Program-made: the position numbers and the translations under genes
Source: Coriaria nepalensis
Lineage: Eukaryota; Streptophyta; Magnoliopsida; Cucurbitales; Coriariaceae
Direction: 5' to 3'
Length of the DNA: 64,000 nucleotides
Assembly (NCBI GenBank): GCA_027186245.1
Contig: CP114499.1
Coordinates: forward strand, 7,383,001-7,447,000
The notes under the pieces: generated by a model
Seen by the model: only the letters and a program-made list of their open reading frames with translations
What the model was told of the DNA's origin: nothing
The model's database searches: none
Shown: positions 46,932-59,543 of the stretch, piece by piece
Numbering within the stretch: position 1 is the first letter of the stretch
Layout of the letters: each line of letters begins with the position of its first letter

Positions 46932-48400
46932 CTCTAGTTAAGGAATCCATATACCAAAAGTTCATGTTAGACAGCACAGTGTAAAGACCATTGCTCATCT
47001 TTCCATCACCTGTCAAAAGAAAATATATAGTTCATACTCAATATTGCACACGTAGATGAGATTTCAGACTTTGAAAAAAGTAAAAAGAAACCACTCACGA
47101 ATGCATTTCTTCTTTCTATAAGAAAGAAAATAACAATAGTTTCTTCTTTCTATAAGAAAGAAAATAACAATAGTAATAATATATAATGCAGTTGAGAGAT
47201 GATTTTTCTTATTAGACAATACGTCTATCCTTGTAAGACTAACACCAGTTCTTTTCTTAATCAAAGTCTAAGTACTCACTAGAATTCCGAAAGGTAGGAG
47301 AAAGAAAACGAATGAATCTGAACACTTCAAATACGTCCCCATTCCTTACCAATAATCTCAAATTTACTAATAGCAGGAAAAAATTCCAAGTTACAAATGC
47401 ATTGGTTTCTATCTTGGAAAGCCATAAATGTTCAGGAAAACGGAAAAGGAATACTAATTTTCTCAGGAAACAAACAGAGAACATAAATTATCCTCTCATT
47501 TCAGAAAATTTACTTGCAGACTCGAACATAGAGAACACAGAGAGGAAGCAGAAGAGTTATTTCTTAAGCTTTTTCGTTACTGAAACTTAGGGGTGTGCTT
47601 TTTACTATCTCCGACGAGTTTCGATACCGTACTAATTCTTGTCACAAATATTTAACGGTAATAAAAAGAATAAGCTCATTTCGATACTGATATCGATATT
47701 GGAAATGGGAATGGTTGGTCCCATACAAATAAATTTAAAAATTATTTTAATATAAATATTTAATTATTTTTATTAATAAAATTTATATTATGAGTAGGAG
47801 GTGTTGTGCTTACAGTGCTCGGAGCATGCCTAAGCAAGCCAAGGCCTAATCATGATCCATATTTTGTGACATCGGTTAGGCCCTCGTGGTCGAAGCCCAC
47901 ACACAGTCGGTCATTCTCTTCGCAGTTCGCAGCCAACTCCATTCTCTCTTCCTCTCTCGTTCTGAAACTGAAACTTAGTTTTGCTGGTAGAATCTAGGAT
48001 AGACTGACAGCGACATTCATCTTCATAAGTCATCGCATCAATATTATTTATAATTTAAATACTTAATATTTATTGACTATTTCATTACTGTCCGTTGACT
48101 ATATTTTCCAGTTGCTTATAACTTTCGAACTTGTATTTACATACAACGCAAGTTTAACTAAATATTCGAAATCATTTAATGAATATTATTGTTTCTTAAC
48201 GTCTCTGAATTCTTTATGATAACTAAAACCAAAGCTGACGATAGAAACAAGAACACAAAGTCTAATAGGATCTCTGAAAACAAGAAAAGTTTATGCATAA
48301 ACAATCTGTCTAACCTCTTTAGGAAATCTCGGCGCCACCATTACAATCATCGTTCCCATAAGCCATTACAACCATCTCCATTTCTGTCTCTTTTAAGCCT
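46932..48400. other. Divergent intergenic: PPR pseudogene upstream, GPAT upstream
   Basis: Carries a 34-bp tandem duplication (47106-47173) whose unit contains the palindrome TTTCTATAAGAAA. No gene recognised; the ORFs at 47257-47590 on both strands look random. Confidence 0.4.
47106..47173 (+). repeat. 34-bp perfect tandem duplication
   Basis: TTTCTTCTTTCTATAAGAAA and its continuation GAAAATAACAATAG occur twice back to back with no visible difference. Confidence 0.85.
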
Positions 48401-48422
48401 TACTTATGCGTCTACTCTTTCC

Positions 48423-48430
48423 TATATATA
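48423..48430 (+). promoter_or_regulatory. TATA box of GPAT gene
   Basis: TATATATA in CCTATATATACTC, about 62-69 bp upstream of the ATG at 48492. Confidence 0.5.
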
Positions 48431-48491
48431 CTCTAAACCTCACTGTCAATGAACCATATTAGCATCTCTGGAGCAACTTATTATACAAACC

Positions 48492-50202
48492 ATGGCTATA
48501 ACCACTTCCTTCCCGACCGTTAACAAGTGCAACTCCGTCGGAAGAGAATCCCATACGGTTGTTGCGGACATGGACGGGACGTTGCTAAGAGGACGGAGCT
48601 CGTTCCCTTACTTTGCTCTCATAGCCTTTGAAGTAGGCGGAATTCTCCGGCTTCTTCTCTTGCTGTTACTAGCCCCGATCGCGGGAATTCTGTACTACTT
48701 CGTGTCGGAATCAGCTGGGATCCAAGTCCTTATCTTTGCCACATTTTCCGGAGTGAAGGTTTTGAAGATTGAGTCAGTGGCTCGAGCCGTGTTGCCCAAG
48801 TTCTACTCGAGCGATCTCCACCCAGAGTCGTGGCGCGTGTTCTCCGCTTGTGGGAAACGGTGCGTTCTGACAGCAAACCCTCGGGTTATGGTGGAGGCCT
48901 TTTTGAAGGATTCTCTAGGAGCGGATTTGGTTCTAGGGACGGAGATTGTTAGTTATAAGGGGAGAGCGACGGGGTTTGTTTCCACGCCGGGTGTTCTTGT
49001 GGGGAGGAATAAGGCAGATGCTCTTAACAAGGCTTTCAGAGATGAGTTGCCGGATATCGGGCTTGGTGATCGTCATACTGATACTCCCTTCATGTCATTG
49101 TGCAAGGTTTGTTATTCTGCTCACATTTAGTCTTCACATATAATAACATTAAAATGATTGCACGCTTAAGAAAGAACAGAGTACTAGAAAAAACTGATGC
49201 ATGAAGTTTAAGATCAGTTTCAACTTGATTAAGTTGGATTGATTCAGTCACAAACTGTTAAGATTTACGAGTTTACAAGAATGTTATTTTCACTAATCAA
49301 TGGAGGACAACTATAACTTGCAGGAGGGTTACATGGTGCCACCCAAACCGGCAGTTGAGGCCGTGTCCCACGGCAAGCTTCCTAAGCCCGTAATCTTCCA
49401 CGACGGACGCTTAGTGCAAAAACCAACCCCTTTCATTGCACTCCTCATCATTCTATGGATCCCCATCGGTTTCCTCCTCGCCTGGCTACGAATAGCCGCC
49501 GGTGCACTCCTCCCAATGCCGCTAGTCTACTATGTCTTTTGGGCCCTCGGGGTCCGTGTCACGGTCAAAGGAACCCCACCACCCCCAGTCCATAAATCCA
49601 CAGGCCAATCCGGTAACCTTTTCATCTGCTCTCACCGAACCCTCCTTGATCCGATCTTCCTTTCCACCGCCCTGGGCCGGCCCATCCCTGCCGTCACATA
49701 CTCCGTCTCCCGCCTCTCCGAGATCATCTCCCCCATCAAAACCGTCCGCCTAAGCCGTGACCGAGCCACAGACGCCGCCATGATAAAGAAGCTTCTAGAA
49801 CACGGCGACGTAGCCATTTATCCAGAAGGAACCACTTGTAGGGAACCATTCCTCTTGCGATTCTCTGCATTATTCGCGGAGCTAACAGACCAACTTGTCC
49901 CGGTCGCTATGGTGAACAAGATGAGCATGTTCCACGGAACGACGGCCCGTGGTTGGAAAGGGATGGACCCGTTTTACTTCTTCATGAACCCGAGCCCGGC
50001 ATATGAAGTCACATTTTTTAACAAGTTAGCGTTAGAGCTGACATGCAGTTCGGGGAAGTCCAGCCATGAAGTGGCTAACCATATACAAAGAGTGATCGCA
50101 GCCACTCTGTCTTATGAATGTACAAGTTTTACAAGGAAGGATAAGTACAGAGCTCTCGTCGGAAACGATGGAACGGTGCCAGAGAAGCCACTGGCTGATT
50201 AA
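48492..50202 (+). CDS. RAM2: Glycerol-3-phosphate sn-2 acyltransferase, RAM2-like
   Basis: Two exons (48492-49106 and 49324-50202, phase 0) encode 497 aa. The N-terminal HAD-phosphatase-like domain has [10 protein letters not shown] (motif I) and [12 protein letters not shown] near residue 195. This pattern gives sn-2-monoacylglycerol product in land-plant GPATs. It is followed by hydrophobic segments ([15 protein letters not shown]). The acyltransferase domain has SHRTLLDP (block I, H-x4-D form) and [15 protein letters not shown] (block III), then [18 protein letters not shown]. Closest by memory to Medicago RAM2, which supplies lipid for arbuscular mycorrhiza. GPAT4/6/8 (cutin) are more distant alternatives. 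The residue before PEGTT is Tyr where I recall Cys. Start chosen at the first ATG after the TATA box. Confidence 0.88.
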
Positions 50203-53200
50203 GAAGGCTAATAAAATTATGGGGTGCTAATTATATATATATATGGGAAATTTGGTGAGAAAATATAAAATGGGCAGTAAATGAAATTCATATCATCTTT
50301 GATTCTTTTATTGGGGAAAAATATATATTTTTTATAATAAAAAAAAAATCGATCGATCAATCAATCAATCTAAAACTAACTAAGCGAGTCCTAGTCCTAA
50401 GGATCTACCAGACTACTACACAGCAATCCCTCTCTCTCTCTCTCTCTCTGAAACGATCCAATATCAATTAATCAGATTGAATTTTCTTTTCTATTGTCTT
50501 TCATTTTCTCGGGAAACAAACAAGGTTACGACGAAAAAGTTGATGAGAAGGAGAGTAGTGGTGTACATCGATAATGGATCCCATGCTGAGTTCATTTCCG
50601 TCAGGTTTAGGAGATTCGCATGAACTCGATAAGAAAAAATATATATCTCCCTCAGCGAAAGATTAAATATATTCAAATATTCTCACTTTGATCCCGATTC
50701 CTATATCACCTCCAAATGCCGGACCGTTAATGAGAAGGTCCTTCTCGAATTTCACTTCTCTGTTCATATGAATTCGATATATATATGAATACACAGACGA
50801 TCGACATGAATGCTTATATGCAGAGCAGAGCTTTCTCTGTTTCTCATCATCATCCTATAGTGACCAAAGAGTGGCTGGAATTTATCGCTTCCATATGTAA
50901 TATATATATATATACCCCTTAAAATTTTCAAATGAATTTAGGTGAATTTTTCTCTATTTTCTAAAAGTGAATGTTAAAGGCATGGTTAGACTCTAAAACT
51001 TTATGGGATGGTTAAAGGCCAGCAGCCCAAAAGCAGAGAAGATGGGCCGGTGGCATTGTTCTTGAAGCCCATCACGAACAATAAGGCTTAATCCCACTTG
51101 AAAGGCCCAAATTTTGACAAATTGGTCAAAGTCTTATTATCTGCTTTTAATTTTTGTTTCTTTTAATCTTTGAAATTAAGAGGATATGGACCTCTTTAGC
51201 GGAGCTATAAAATAGTATAAAATAAAATTTATATATTTTTATTTTAATTTTAATTATAAATATTTATATATATTGAGAAGAGTTAATCATTCCGTTCAAT
51301 AAGGCCATAATGGTTGAATCCAGAATTTTCCATTTGATGAAAATCCTTTGAAATTATTGCTCCTTGCCGGGTCCATCACCAGATCGTGATGTCTTCCTGG
51401 AAGTCAGTCTTATGTCTAATTTTTGTTTTAGCTTTTTGTCTTGGTCGAACGTAGTCATCACTCATCACCAACATTTTTTAGATAAAACTTCTTTCATTGA
51501 GTTAGAAATTAAATTTTGAGCACTTATTATATAGTCTTATTCGATTTAGATTCGATTTATACAGTATAGATTCGGATCGATTCAAATTCAAGATTAACTC
51601 GGAAAAAAAAAATCATCAATCATAATTATTGTCTTTTTTTTTTTTTTTTTTTTACATATTTATTAAATTATATAAAAACAATTATTTATATTTATATAAC
51701 CGACCGTGAATCCAAACTTTAAACCAAATCCCTCTTGCTTTGCAGCTGGCTCCATAAAAATTATAACATTGGATGAGACTTTTGGCTCTAAATAGTCTCT
51801 TTCTGGGCCATAGGATCCATCTGACAATCGATAGCTAGCTATTATTATCAATCAGTCACCATTTGTATAACTTGTCTATGATTGTATGTGGTGCATTTCC
51901 TTCTAGATAACTCTTACTTGAGTTCATTTGAATCTAAGCTCTAATTTCATACAATCGTTATCATACAAACTTTATGTGGGAAGGAGTGGTAGCTCACTTG
52001 TCTAATAATTGGTGGGTCACATTTACATATGTATATGATAAGTTTCATATCACAGATGTAAGAATCTGTTCAACCGTTCTTCCCAAATACTAATAGTATG
52101 CAAACTGGCTAAAGTGGTTTCTGCACAACAAAAAGTAAGGAAAAGTTGGGATTTCTGGCCGAAAAATCCTCTCCGTTGATCAAGTTAGTATAATAAAAAG
52201 AGAGAATAATGTTCTTATATATGAAAAATTGTAGAGAGAATTTGTAGGGATGGAGATTGTAATCCTTTGAAGTTGAACGAGATTGAATATTTTTATATCC
52301 ACTCAAGGAGACAAGATATGTCGTCCTTTACACATATCATCGCCTCGTTGATGTGAAGACTACTTGTTCTCTCTCAACTCTATCTTCTCCTGCTTTAACA
52401 CTACCACCACAAGGATTTGCTCCGTACTACCTTGTATTATATGTTAGACTGCCCTATCCTCTCTTCGTTCGAGTCATACTCAGCCTTGCTCGAGATGATG
52501 CCATACGGTCTCTTCAACTCAGCCTACTCTTCCTAGTCGTGTCTCCATTCTATTATTCTGGCCACATATGTCGGGGTTAGTTCGAACCCACCCTGCCGAG
52601 GCTGACCTAATCATCTTAGACCCACAAAGTCAAATAAGATACTCCAGGTTTTACTCCAATCAACTGACGTCTACCGCCCTGACTACGTTAACTTGTCATG
52701 GCTTCACTAGAGCAAGGTGTGACCCTGGCCCTCTTCACACGATCACATCTCATCCAGTTTGCTTGACTATCCTGATCTAGCTTCATAATTTTCCCCCAAC
52801 ATATGCAATTAGTTCAATGGACACTACGAAAAGAGGGAAAAAAATTGTCATTTAGCTACACCATAAACGCACTGGTAGAGAGTAAAAGTGTCGCTAATTG
52901 AAATTTAGCGGCACTACCGCGCTCCATATTTGGTTTACCGTAATTGGACATTTAGCGGGTAGACAATTGTCATGACAATTAAGAAGATTTAAATCTGGTC
53001 GTTTCAGAATTATAATCAATCTAAGTACCTTTAGAAAGTTACATCGATCTAACATGTCAATATTTACATACATGCCCATGCTGATCTTGTCCACGAAATC
53101 CACATCGGCATCAACCCCAAGTTTCATTTGCAATGTATATAGATATATATTTTTTGGTCTTACCCCTAGAAAAATTCCAGAAAGATATGTGGATCATACT

Positions 53201-55590
53201 GATGTTAGAATGGAAGGCTGTCTTTAGAAACCCAAATTAATGAACCCCTTGTCGAATACGACGTATAGTAATTTCTCCACATGCATGCCCTTTGATCTGC
53301 CTTAAACAACATGACGTTATCTTCAAATTTTTTCTGCAGCACAACTTGCGAATTTTTCACGTGTAGAAATTAATCACATTAAATTTCATCAACGATAGAA
53401 TGTTGATGATGATCATCATCATAACGTACTCTCTGGATTCTGATTTCTCCACGTGCATCCAATGATATTCATCGCATGCATAGATAAATCACATTGATGG
53501 GTTTACTTTATTACGTGGTTAATCTTAGTAATCTCAGAAAACGAACCTATGACTTATTGAGGATCTGATTGCTACAGCACAAGAACTACATTGATGGGCC
53601 GGAGGACAGTGGACCCAGAAGAGGCCGAAGGGTTCGGCAAGCAAGTTCACGTTGGGTAATTCTCGAATTATAGCGTTATAGTTCCATCATACATTCGATC
53701 TCTGCTGACAAAATTACAGCTGTTTGGAACAATCGCAATCAAACATGTGGTGAAATAACGTTCTTAAAGAGACGTGTCTGAAATAGAAAGGTTATCCTGA
53801 GCCATAAGAGAAGCTCCTTTATTCTATAAAAATACTTGCCTAACTAAAATTTCACATACAAAATGGTAAGGTAGACACGCTTGACGCCTTCTTGTTCTCT
53901 ATTTCTCAAAATGGCAAATAGTGGGAGTGTTCTAAAAGTTCAATTTACTAGATATCTCAATTTTAAGTAAGTCCTCGTTTTCTAAATGTTTATACCATCT
54001 TTTTTTTTTTATAGATGGAAGATGATCAAATGGCTATGATTCAAATAAATTCTTTGAATATATGAGAGGTTAGATATATCTCTTTCAGCTTATTACTAAA
54101 AAGAGATTACCAAAAGATGGACAGTAGATTAGATGATTCAATTTCACACTTCATTGCAAATCATCTAGATTCAAATATTTCTTGTGATATTAGTACTAAT
54201 TTGAATTAGTCGGAAGTCTTTTAATTATGTTAGTGACATAAAATTAGGTCGATTCTCTTACGAGGAGTATGCAGGTTTTCGGCTTTCGATATCAAAGTTT
54301 TGGAGTCAAAATCTATGAAATCCATTAAATTATTTTTTTTCGTTAGAAATATCTTGATCATTAAAAAAAAAAAAAAATTTTAAAAATAAAAACTAAATCA
54401 CAAATATTTTTAAGATAAGACCATTTAGTTTTGCCATATTAAAATGACCTTGATCGGGAGGCTACTCTCTCCATTTAGTCTTAAAACAAGGAAGATCGTC
54501 TGTTGGATAAAGACTTATAACTAGACGGTCTAAACTAACATCATAGTACTTGGTCGGACAAGGAGTTAGTACTAATTAGATATCTACTTAAGGTTTTTTT
54601 TTTTTTTTTTGGGCGAGAACTTTAAGAACTAATGAAAACTAAAGTCACCTACTTTATATATCCTTAAAACTTGGAATCTTAGCTAAAGTGGGGGCCAATT
54701 TTACACTAATCAAATCTACTAAAACTAAATCAATCACTATAAACCTTTTAAAGATGTAATAGACCACTTTGAGCATCACATATATCGCAATCGTTAGATT
54801 CATTTGTAATGATTAACCACTAACCTCATAACAAAACTAAATTATTATTCATTAATAAAAGGATCCACCTTACAACAAGATCTTAAACTTTTTCCAAATA
54901 AAATTGGTGTTCTAGTCTTCTATATTTAATTTAATTTAATATATCCATAATTTGAACGTGTTAATTATACTAAGAATATAAGGGGATACAATTAAAAATA
55001 ACTAGAAAAAAAAAAAAAAAAAAAAAACCTATATATCCTCCATTGAAATTTCCAATTCATCTCAAAATATGTACATTCTTTGTACTTGAGCTTTTAAGAG
55101 AAGTTCCCTCCTCTCTCTCTCAAAAAAAAAATAAAAAAATTATGGAAATATTTAGTTTTTTTGTGTGGCCAAAGTAGAAATATTTAGTTGACTAACGGTG
55201 AGGAAGTGAGTTTGATCACAGTTCCCAAGAACTCTGTCTCTGAGTTTGCAAAACAGCGCCCACTCAGAATGCACCTCCGCTCCGCTGCAACCTCCACTGT
55301 CCATGGAGATCACGCACTCACTCCCACTTTCTCTCTCTAGAATTGTTCCCTCTCTCTCTCTCTCTCCCCGCCTCTGATCTGACATAAATGCTCTATTGCT
55401 TTAGCTGAGTTTCCTTTTTGCGAACCTGCTTAGAAGGTACGGAGTTTTCAATCCACCCTGCATTTTGGATCAAATCTAGAGCTGCGCTCGTTATGAGCGT
55501 ATGAACTCAACGATCAAGGTCGTTTTTCTTAGTTCGTAGTTACAATCAGTGGAGTGAGTTATTATTATTATTGTTATTTTCGAGTGGTTG
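50203..55590. other. 5.4-kb gene-poor spacer
   Basis: No long conserved frame. Contains CT runs (50431-50449, 55355-55366), a TA run (50899-50914), T/A homopolymers (51632-51653, 54593-54610, 55006-55027) and a less AT-rich non-coding block (52350-52790) that could be retroelement-derived. Right after that block a CACTA-like sequence begins at 52822. The 55150-55590 part is the bHLH promoter and leader. Confidence 0.45.
52822..53000 (+). mobile_element. Possible end of a non-autonomous CACTA transposon
   Basis: CACTACGAAAAGAGGG is close to the CACTACAAGAAA terminus of plant CACTA elements. It is followed by ATTTAGC/TAGCGGC words that such elements commonly carry inside (TTTAGCTAC, TTTAGCGGCACT, TTTAGCGGGTAG). 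No matching opposite terminus ending TAGTG was found nearby, so the element would be truncated. Confidence 0.3.
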
Positions 55591-57149
55591 ATGATGGATC
55601 CAGGTGCGTTGATGAACGAAGGGTCGTTTTCGAACGTGAATGTAATTTCGTCGGCGTTTAATCTGGCCGAGATCTGGCAGTTACCGATGAATGGTGGCGA
55701 TGGCGGTTCTTTGGAGGAATCTGGAGGTGGATTGGGCCTCAGGATGGCCCGATTCGAACACAATTTGGGCCTCCTCGCGGACCTTTCCGGTCCGAATCGA
55801 GAAGTTTCGGCCAGCAATCCAATGAGATTGGAGCAGAAAATAGGCCATTGCAGAGCGAGGAGGCAGTTTGATGTAGAAGACGAGTCAGCCAAAGGCGTCT
55901 CCACCACTTGCAGCGGCAATGGCGTGGTATTCGTTAATTACATTCCTCATATCAAAATCAATTGAATCATTTTTGTTTCTTGAGAAACTCCAATTTCTCT
56001 GCCCAAATTTTCTTATCATGTTATTTGGGGAAAAATCCAGAACCAATGCGACGGAAAACGGCTAAAACCATCAACATGTAGAGATGAGAATCGTGAATCC
56101 AAAACAGAAGCAGAACCGAGCTCAGGAAAATCTGGGGAACAAATTGGTCGGCTCCCGCCTGAACCACCTAAGCAAGATTACATCCATGTTCGAGCAAGAA
56201 GGGGTCAAGCAACTGATAGCCACAGCTTAGCCGAAAGAGTAATTGTTTCCCTTCAATTCTATTTTACTACTATTCTAATATAAAAACTGTATTGATGATA
56301 TATATAAAAGTATATATGTAATGATATGGTGATCAGGCTAGAAGAGAAAAGATTAGTGAGAGGATGAAGATTCTTCAGGATCTGGTTCCTGGCTGTAATA
56401 AGGTAATCATAGTTAGTGTTTATTAGTGAAAAAGTTGATGTTTTAAATCTAAAAATTAGGATGGTCTTCGATCGATAACTTGGGTTTGAATCATTCAGTC
56501 CATCAGATTTGGCAGATTATTAGAACTCAATTGATCATAGGATTACTTTGATAGAAGCTTCCTAATTGTGGTTATATTTGTGTCATGTTCCCATTTGAAT
56601 GGGTAATGTTTCATTAAGATTATGAACCAAGTTATGTTTCTGGAACATAGGTTATAGGGAAAGCGCTGGTTCTTGACGAGATAATCAATTACATCCAATC
56701 GCTACAGCATCAGGTCGAGGTATGAATGAATCATTCTCTTCTATTTTTATCACGAACTCTCTCTTAAAGTAAAAGAAACAGTAAACTTGTGACCTGAGAT
56801 GTATCTGTTTTCTTGATATGCAGTTTCTGTCGATGAAGCTTGAAGCGGTTAATTCCAGAATGTGCCCTACCATTGAAGCATTTCCCTCTAAAGATGTAAG
56901 TCATGACTCTATCACTTATCAAATTTATCTTATTCATTGATCTTTATGTGTGCATTTTTTGTAATATTTTATGCAAATTGCTTTCTGATATCAAAATTTC
57001 AAATAAATTTGAAATTTCAGTTCGATCGACAAACATATGAGACTAGTGGTATGGCTTTTGGCTCACAAGGAACCAGAGAGTATAGTCGTGGCTCTTCACC
57101 GGAATGGTTGCATATGCAGCTTGGTGGTGGTTTGGAAAGAACAAGTTAA
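55591..57149 (+). CDS. BPE: bHLH transcription factor, BIGPETAL/bHLH79-type
   Basis: Six exons (55591-55926, 56041-56238, 56337-56402, 56651-56719, 56824-56895, 57021-57149), all phase 0, give 289 aa. The basic region [20 protein letters not shown] has the H-E-R triad of G-box (CACGTG) binders. Helix-loop-helix: [36 protein letters not shown]. The conserved tail is [17 protein letters not shown] and [17 protein letters not shown]. Nuclear activator or repressor controlling cell expansion in the BPE family. N-terminus [13 protein letters not shown] matches the group. Splitting of the bHLH domain between LAER and ARREK fits the family. The last intron, if retained, gives a short alternative tail with a stop at 56938-56940. 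Confidence 0.92.
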
Positions 57150-57749
57150 GTCTATAAAAACTCGCAGCAATTGCTAGTAATAATGATAATAATAAAAAGA
57201 AAAAGAAAAAGAAGAAAGAAAACAGCATTAAGAGGCAAATGCTTCCTATCATACAGTGAAAAATGTAATACGCAATGTGTTCAAATTTAGTCATATATAT
57301 ATGAAGAGAGAGGGACTTCGAAGTTAAAACCTCTACATCAGACATTGGAGCCATGACTTGTTTGTTTAGAGACTTTTAACGTCATCTCCATTGGTTGGAT
57401 AATGTATTCTTCTTCTTTTACTTCATTTATCTACTGTTTATTTATGTTGAGATGGCTTCCCCTCTTCATCTTTCCGTATCCTTAAGTAAGTTTTTCGCTT
57501 CTCTAAATTTCCCAAACCATAGATTTATTCATAAGGATCTGCATATTATAATCACTAAACAAAGTTTGACTTTATTGAAGTCTATATATATATTGCTTGC
57601 TTACACTCTATACACCATTTTCTTTCTATACAACCACACAAAAAATCTAGGAAAATTTAAAAGACATAGCCGTAGCTTTGAGAATGTCAGGGCCAACAAT
57701 CTGGAGAACAACAGTCTGAAATGTTACATTATAACTCATGTATCAATCA
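57150..57749. other. Convergent trailers of bHLH and SHW1-like genes
   Basis: AT-rich. A plus frame at 57395-57757 is hydrophobic and AT-driven and is probably chance. Confidence 0.4.
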
Positions 57750-58931
57750 TCATGTAATAGGCTGTGATGTCCAGTAAGAGCTCCCGCTACTCTGGTTAAA
57801 ACCAACTCCACTTGATTGCAAATAGGAGACAGCTGCAGCAATCCCCCTTAGGACCAGGATCACTACAAAAACGGTCCCGCCTAGCGTGCAAGCCACCTGC
57901 GATTATTTCATTTTCATGAGCACAAGTATCTGGGCTCTTCCCACCCTTTCTTTGTTTCACACTTGGGTACATAATCTAACCAAGGACCCGTGTAATGCAC
58001 ATAATCTAACTTGAGATTCCAGTTTCACCCAAATATATTTGAATCACTCTAATAGATCTGGGTTTAAGCCTGTGTATGCCATTATTGAAATAATACTCTT
58101 CATCAAGCGAAGACTTGTGGTGGAGTTTCCCGGTATTGAAGAAAAAAAAGAATTGCAATCGATTCAAAAGAATCACAGAATTGCGATTATACCTCGAGAA
58201 GGGCCTTGATGATTGAAAGCGAAGCCAATAGCAGAACCCCGTCTACTGCAAGGGACACCTTTTCACAGCAATAAATTGTTAGAAAGTAAACGACCGATGA
58301 AATTCAAGAACATTAACGGATAGATAACACTGCAAAGAAATTGAGCTCCTGAATGAAAAACTTTAACTGAGTCGAGCTCAATCTTGAGCCAGGCTCGGAT
58401 TGCTTAACTACCATGGCTTCATTTTTAGTGCACGATTTTCACCTAGAATTTCTAAGAACAACGCAAATTACAGACGGGAACGGTTTCTGTGAGGATCAAA
58501 CTGGAGATGAAACGGAAAACGGAGAAGTAAATGTGATTGATCGTAAATGTGATTGATCGTTTTTTTACCAGCTGAGGTGAAATTGCAGGGGGTAGTACAG
58601 AGCGAGACGCCTTCTTCGCACGCTTCGAGACTTTTCTGAAAGTGCTTTGCAGGAATCTGATTAACAGATCGACGCTGCTTTCTGTTTCGTCCTCGTTGTC
58701 ACTTTCGTCGTACTCCGTCCTCAAGTCGTCGCCGTCAAAAAAAGCTTCATCGAGCTCGTTCCGGTCCTCTTCAGAGACCTTGATACTGCAGTTTTTGGTG
58801 CGATTGAAGTTGTGGTGGTGAAGAGAGAACGATAACTGAGTAGGAAATGGATGGGAGGATGCGGAGGAGGAGTGGCGGAGCTTGGTGGAGCAGAGACTGA
58901 CGAACGGCAGTGAAATGGTGGCTCCGGCCAT
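57750..58931 (-). CDS. SHW1: SHORT HYPOCOTYL IN WHITE LIGHT 1-like plastid protein
   Basis: Three exons, complement of 58569-58931, 58193-58258 and 57750-57896, phase 0, give 191 aa. The N-terminus is Ser/His-rich with few acidic residues, like a chloroplast transit peptide. An acidic stretch follows (EEDRNELDEAFFDGDDL, DESDNEDETESS). Then come SVDLLIRFLQSTFRKVSKRA, LPPAISPQLVSLAVDGVLLL and a membrane-type segment (LGGTVFVVILVLRGIAAAVS). This corresponds to Arabidopsis SHW1 (At1g69935), a regulator of seedling light responses, by memory of its pattern. The start is the ATG at 58931; the upstream open frame begins with GTG only. Intron 1 contains a perfect 16-bp tandem duplication (58528-58559). 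Confidence 0.82.
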
Positions 58932-59543
58932 TTCTCGGAGGGAGACGATTTGAGAACTTCGAATATACGCCACTAACTTTTGTTGTTGTTAAGCGGAATA
59001 GGCCCAGATTTATAAGTTATCCAGTTGAATCGGGCCCATTTAAGTGATAAAAGGGCCTTGATCGATACCATAGTATTGGGCCCAAAACAAACCTTGCCTA
59101 ATCCAAACATCTCGGAACAAATGATCTAACGTGGCACAGTGCCCACCGCCATTTGCAAATATCCGAAGAAGGGAGCATTTTCGTTTGGTGAGCGCTTTGG
59201 CGCGCTTGGCTATGTAACCTGTCAACTGATCCCCCCTCGCTTCTTCCCGCGCGTGTTTTCCCAACTTCAGCACTCCTTCCCATCTAAAACCTGAAAATTA
59301 ACCCGTTGGAAGCCGCCAAAACACGCGCGTGAAGAAATAAAGGATCACGATGATGTGTCGTTCAGAACACAAGAAGGCAGATTAGAATATTCAGAAATAT
59401 TTTTCGGAACAAATAAATAATAATAATAATTATTATTTTTTTAAAAAAATGGGAAGGAAAATCGAGAGTTTCCGAGGGGGAAGTTGAGAGGTCAGGTGAA
59501 GGAAGCGAAACTAGGGAAAAGGCGGAGGAAATTCCGTTAAGAG
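58932..59543. other. Divergent promoter region, SHW1-like / P4-ATPase pseudogene
   Basis: Moderately GC-rich in 59050-59330. An open minus frame (59040-59273) is not recognisable. No other gene was seen. Confidence 0.4.

Noticed and set aside
57395..57757. 120-codon plus frame between the bHLH and SHW1-like genes
   Set aside because: Hydrophobic AT-driven translation overlapping the SHW1-like last exon by a few bases; no motif.
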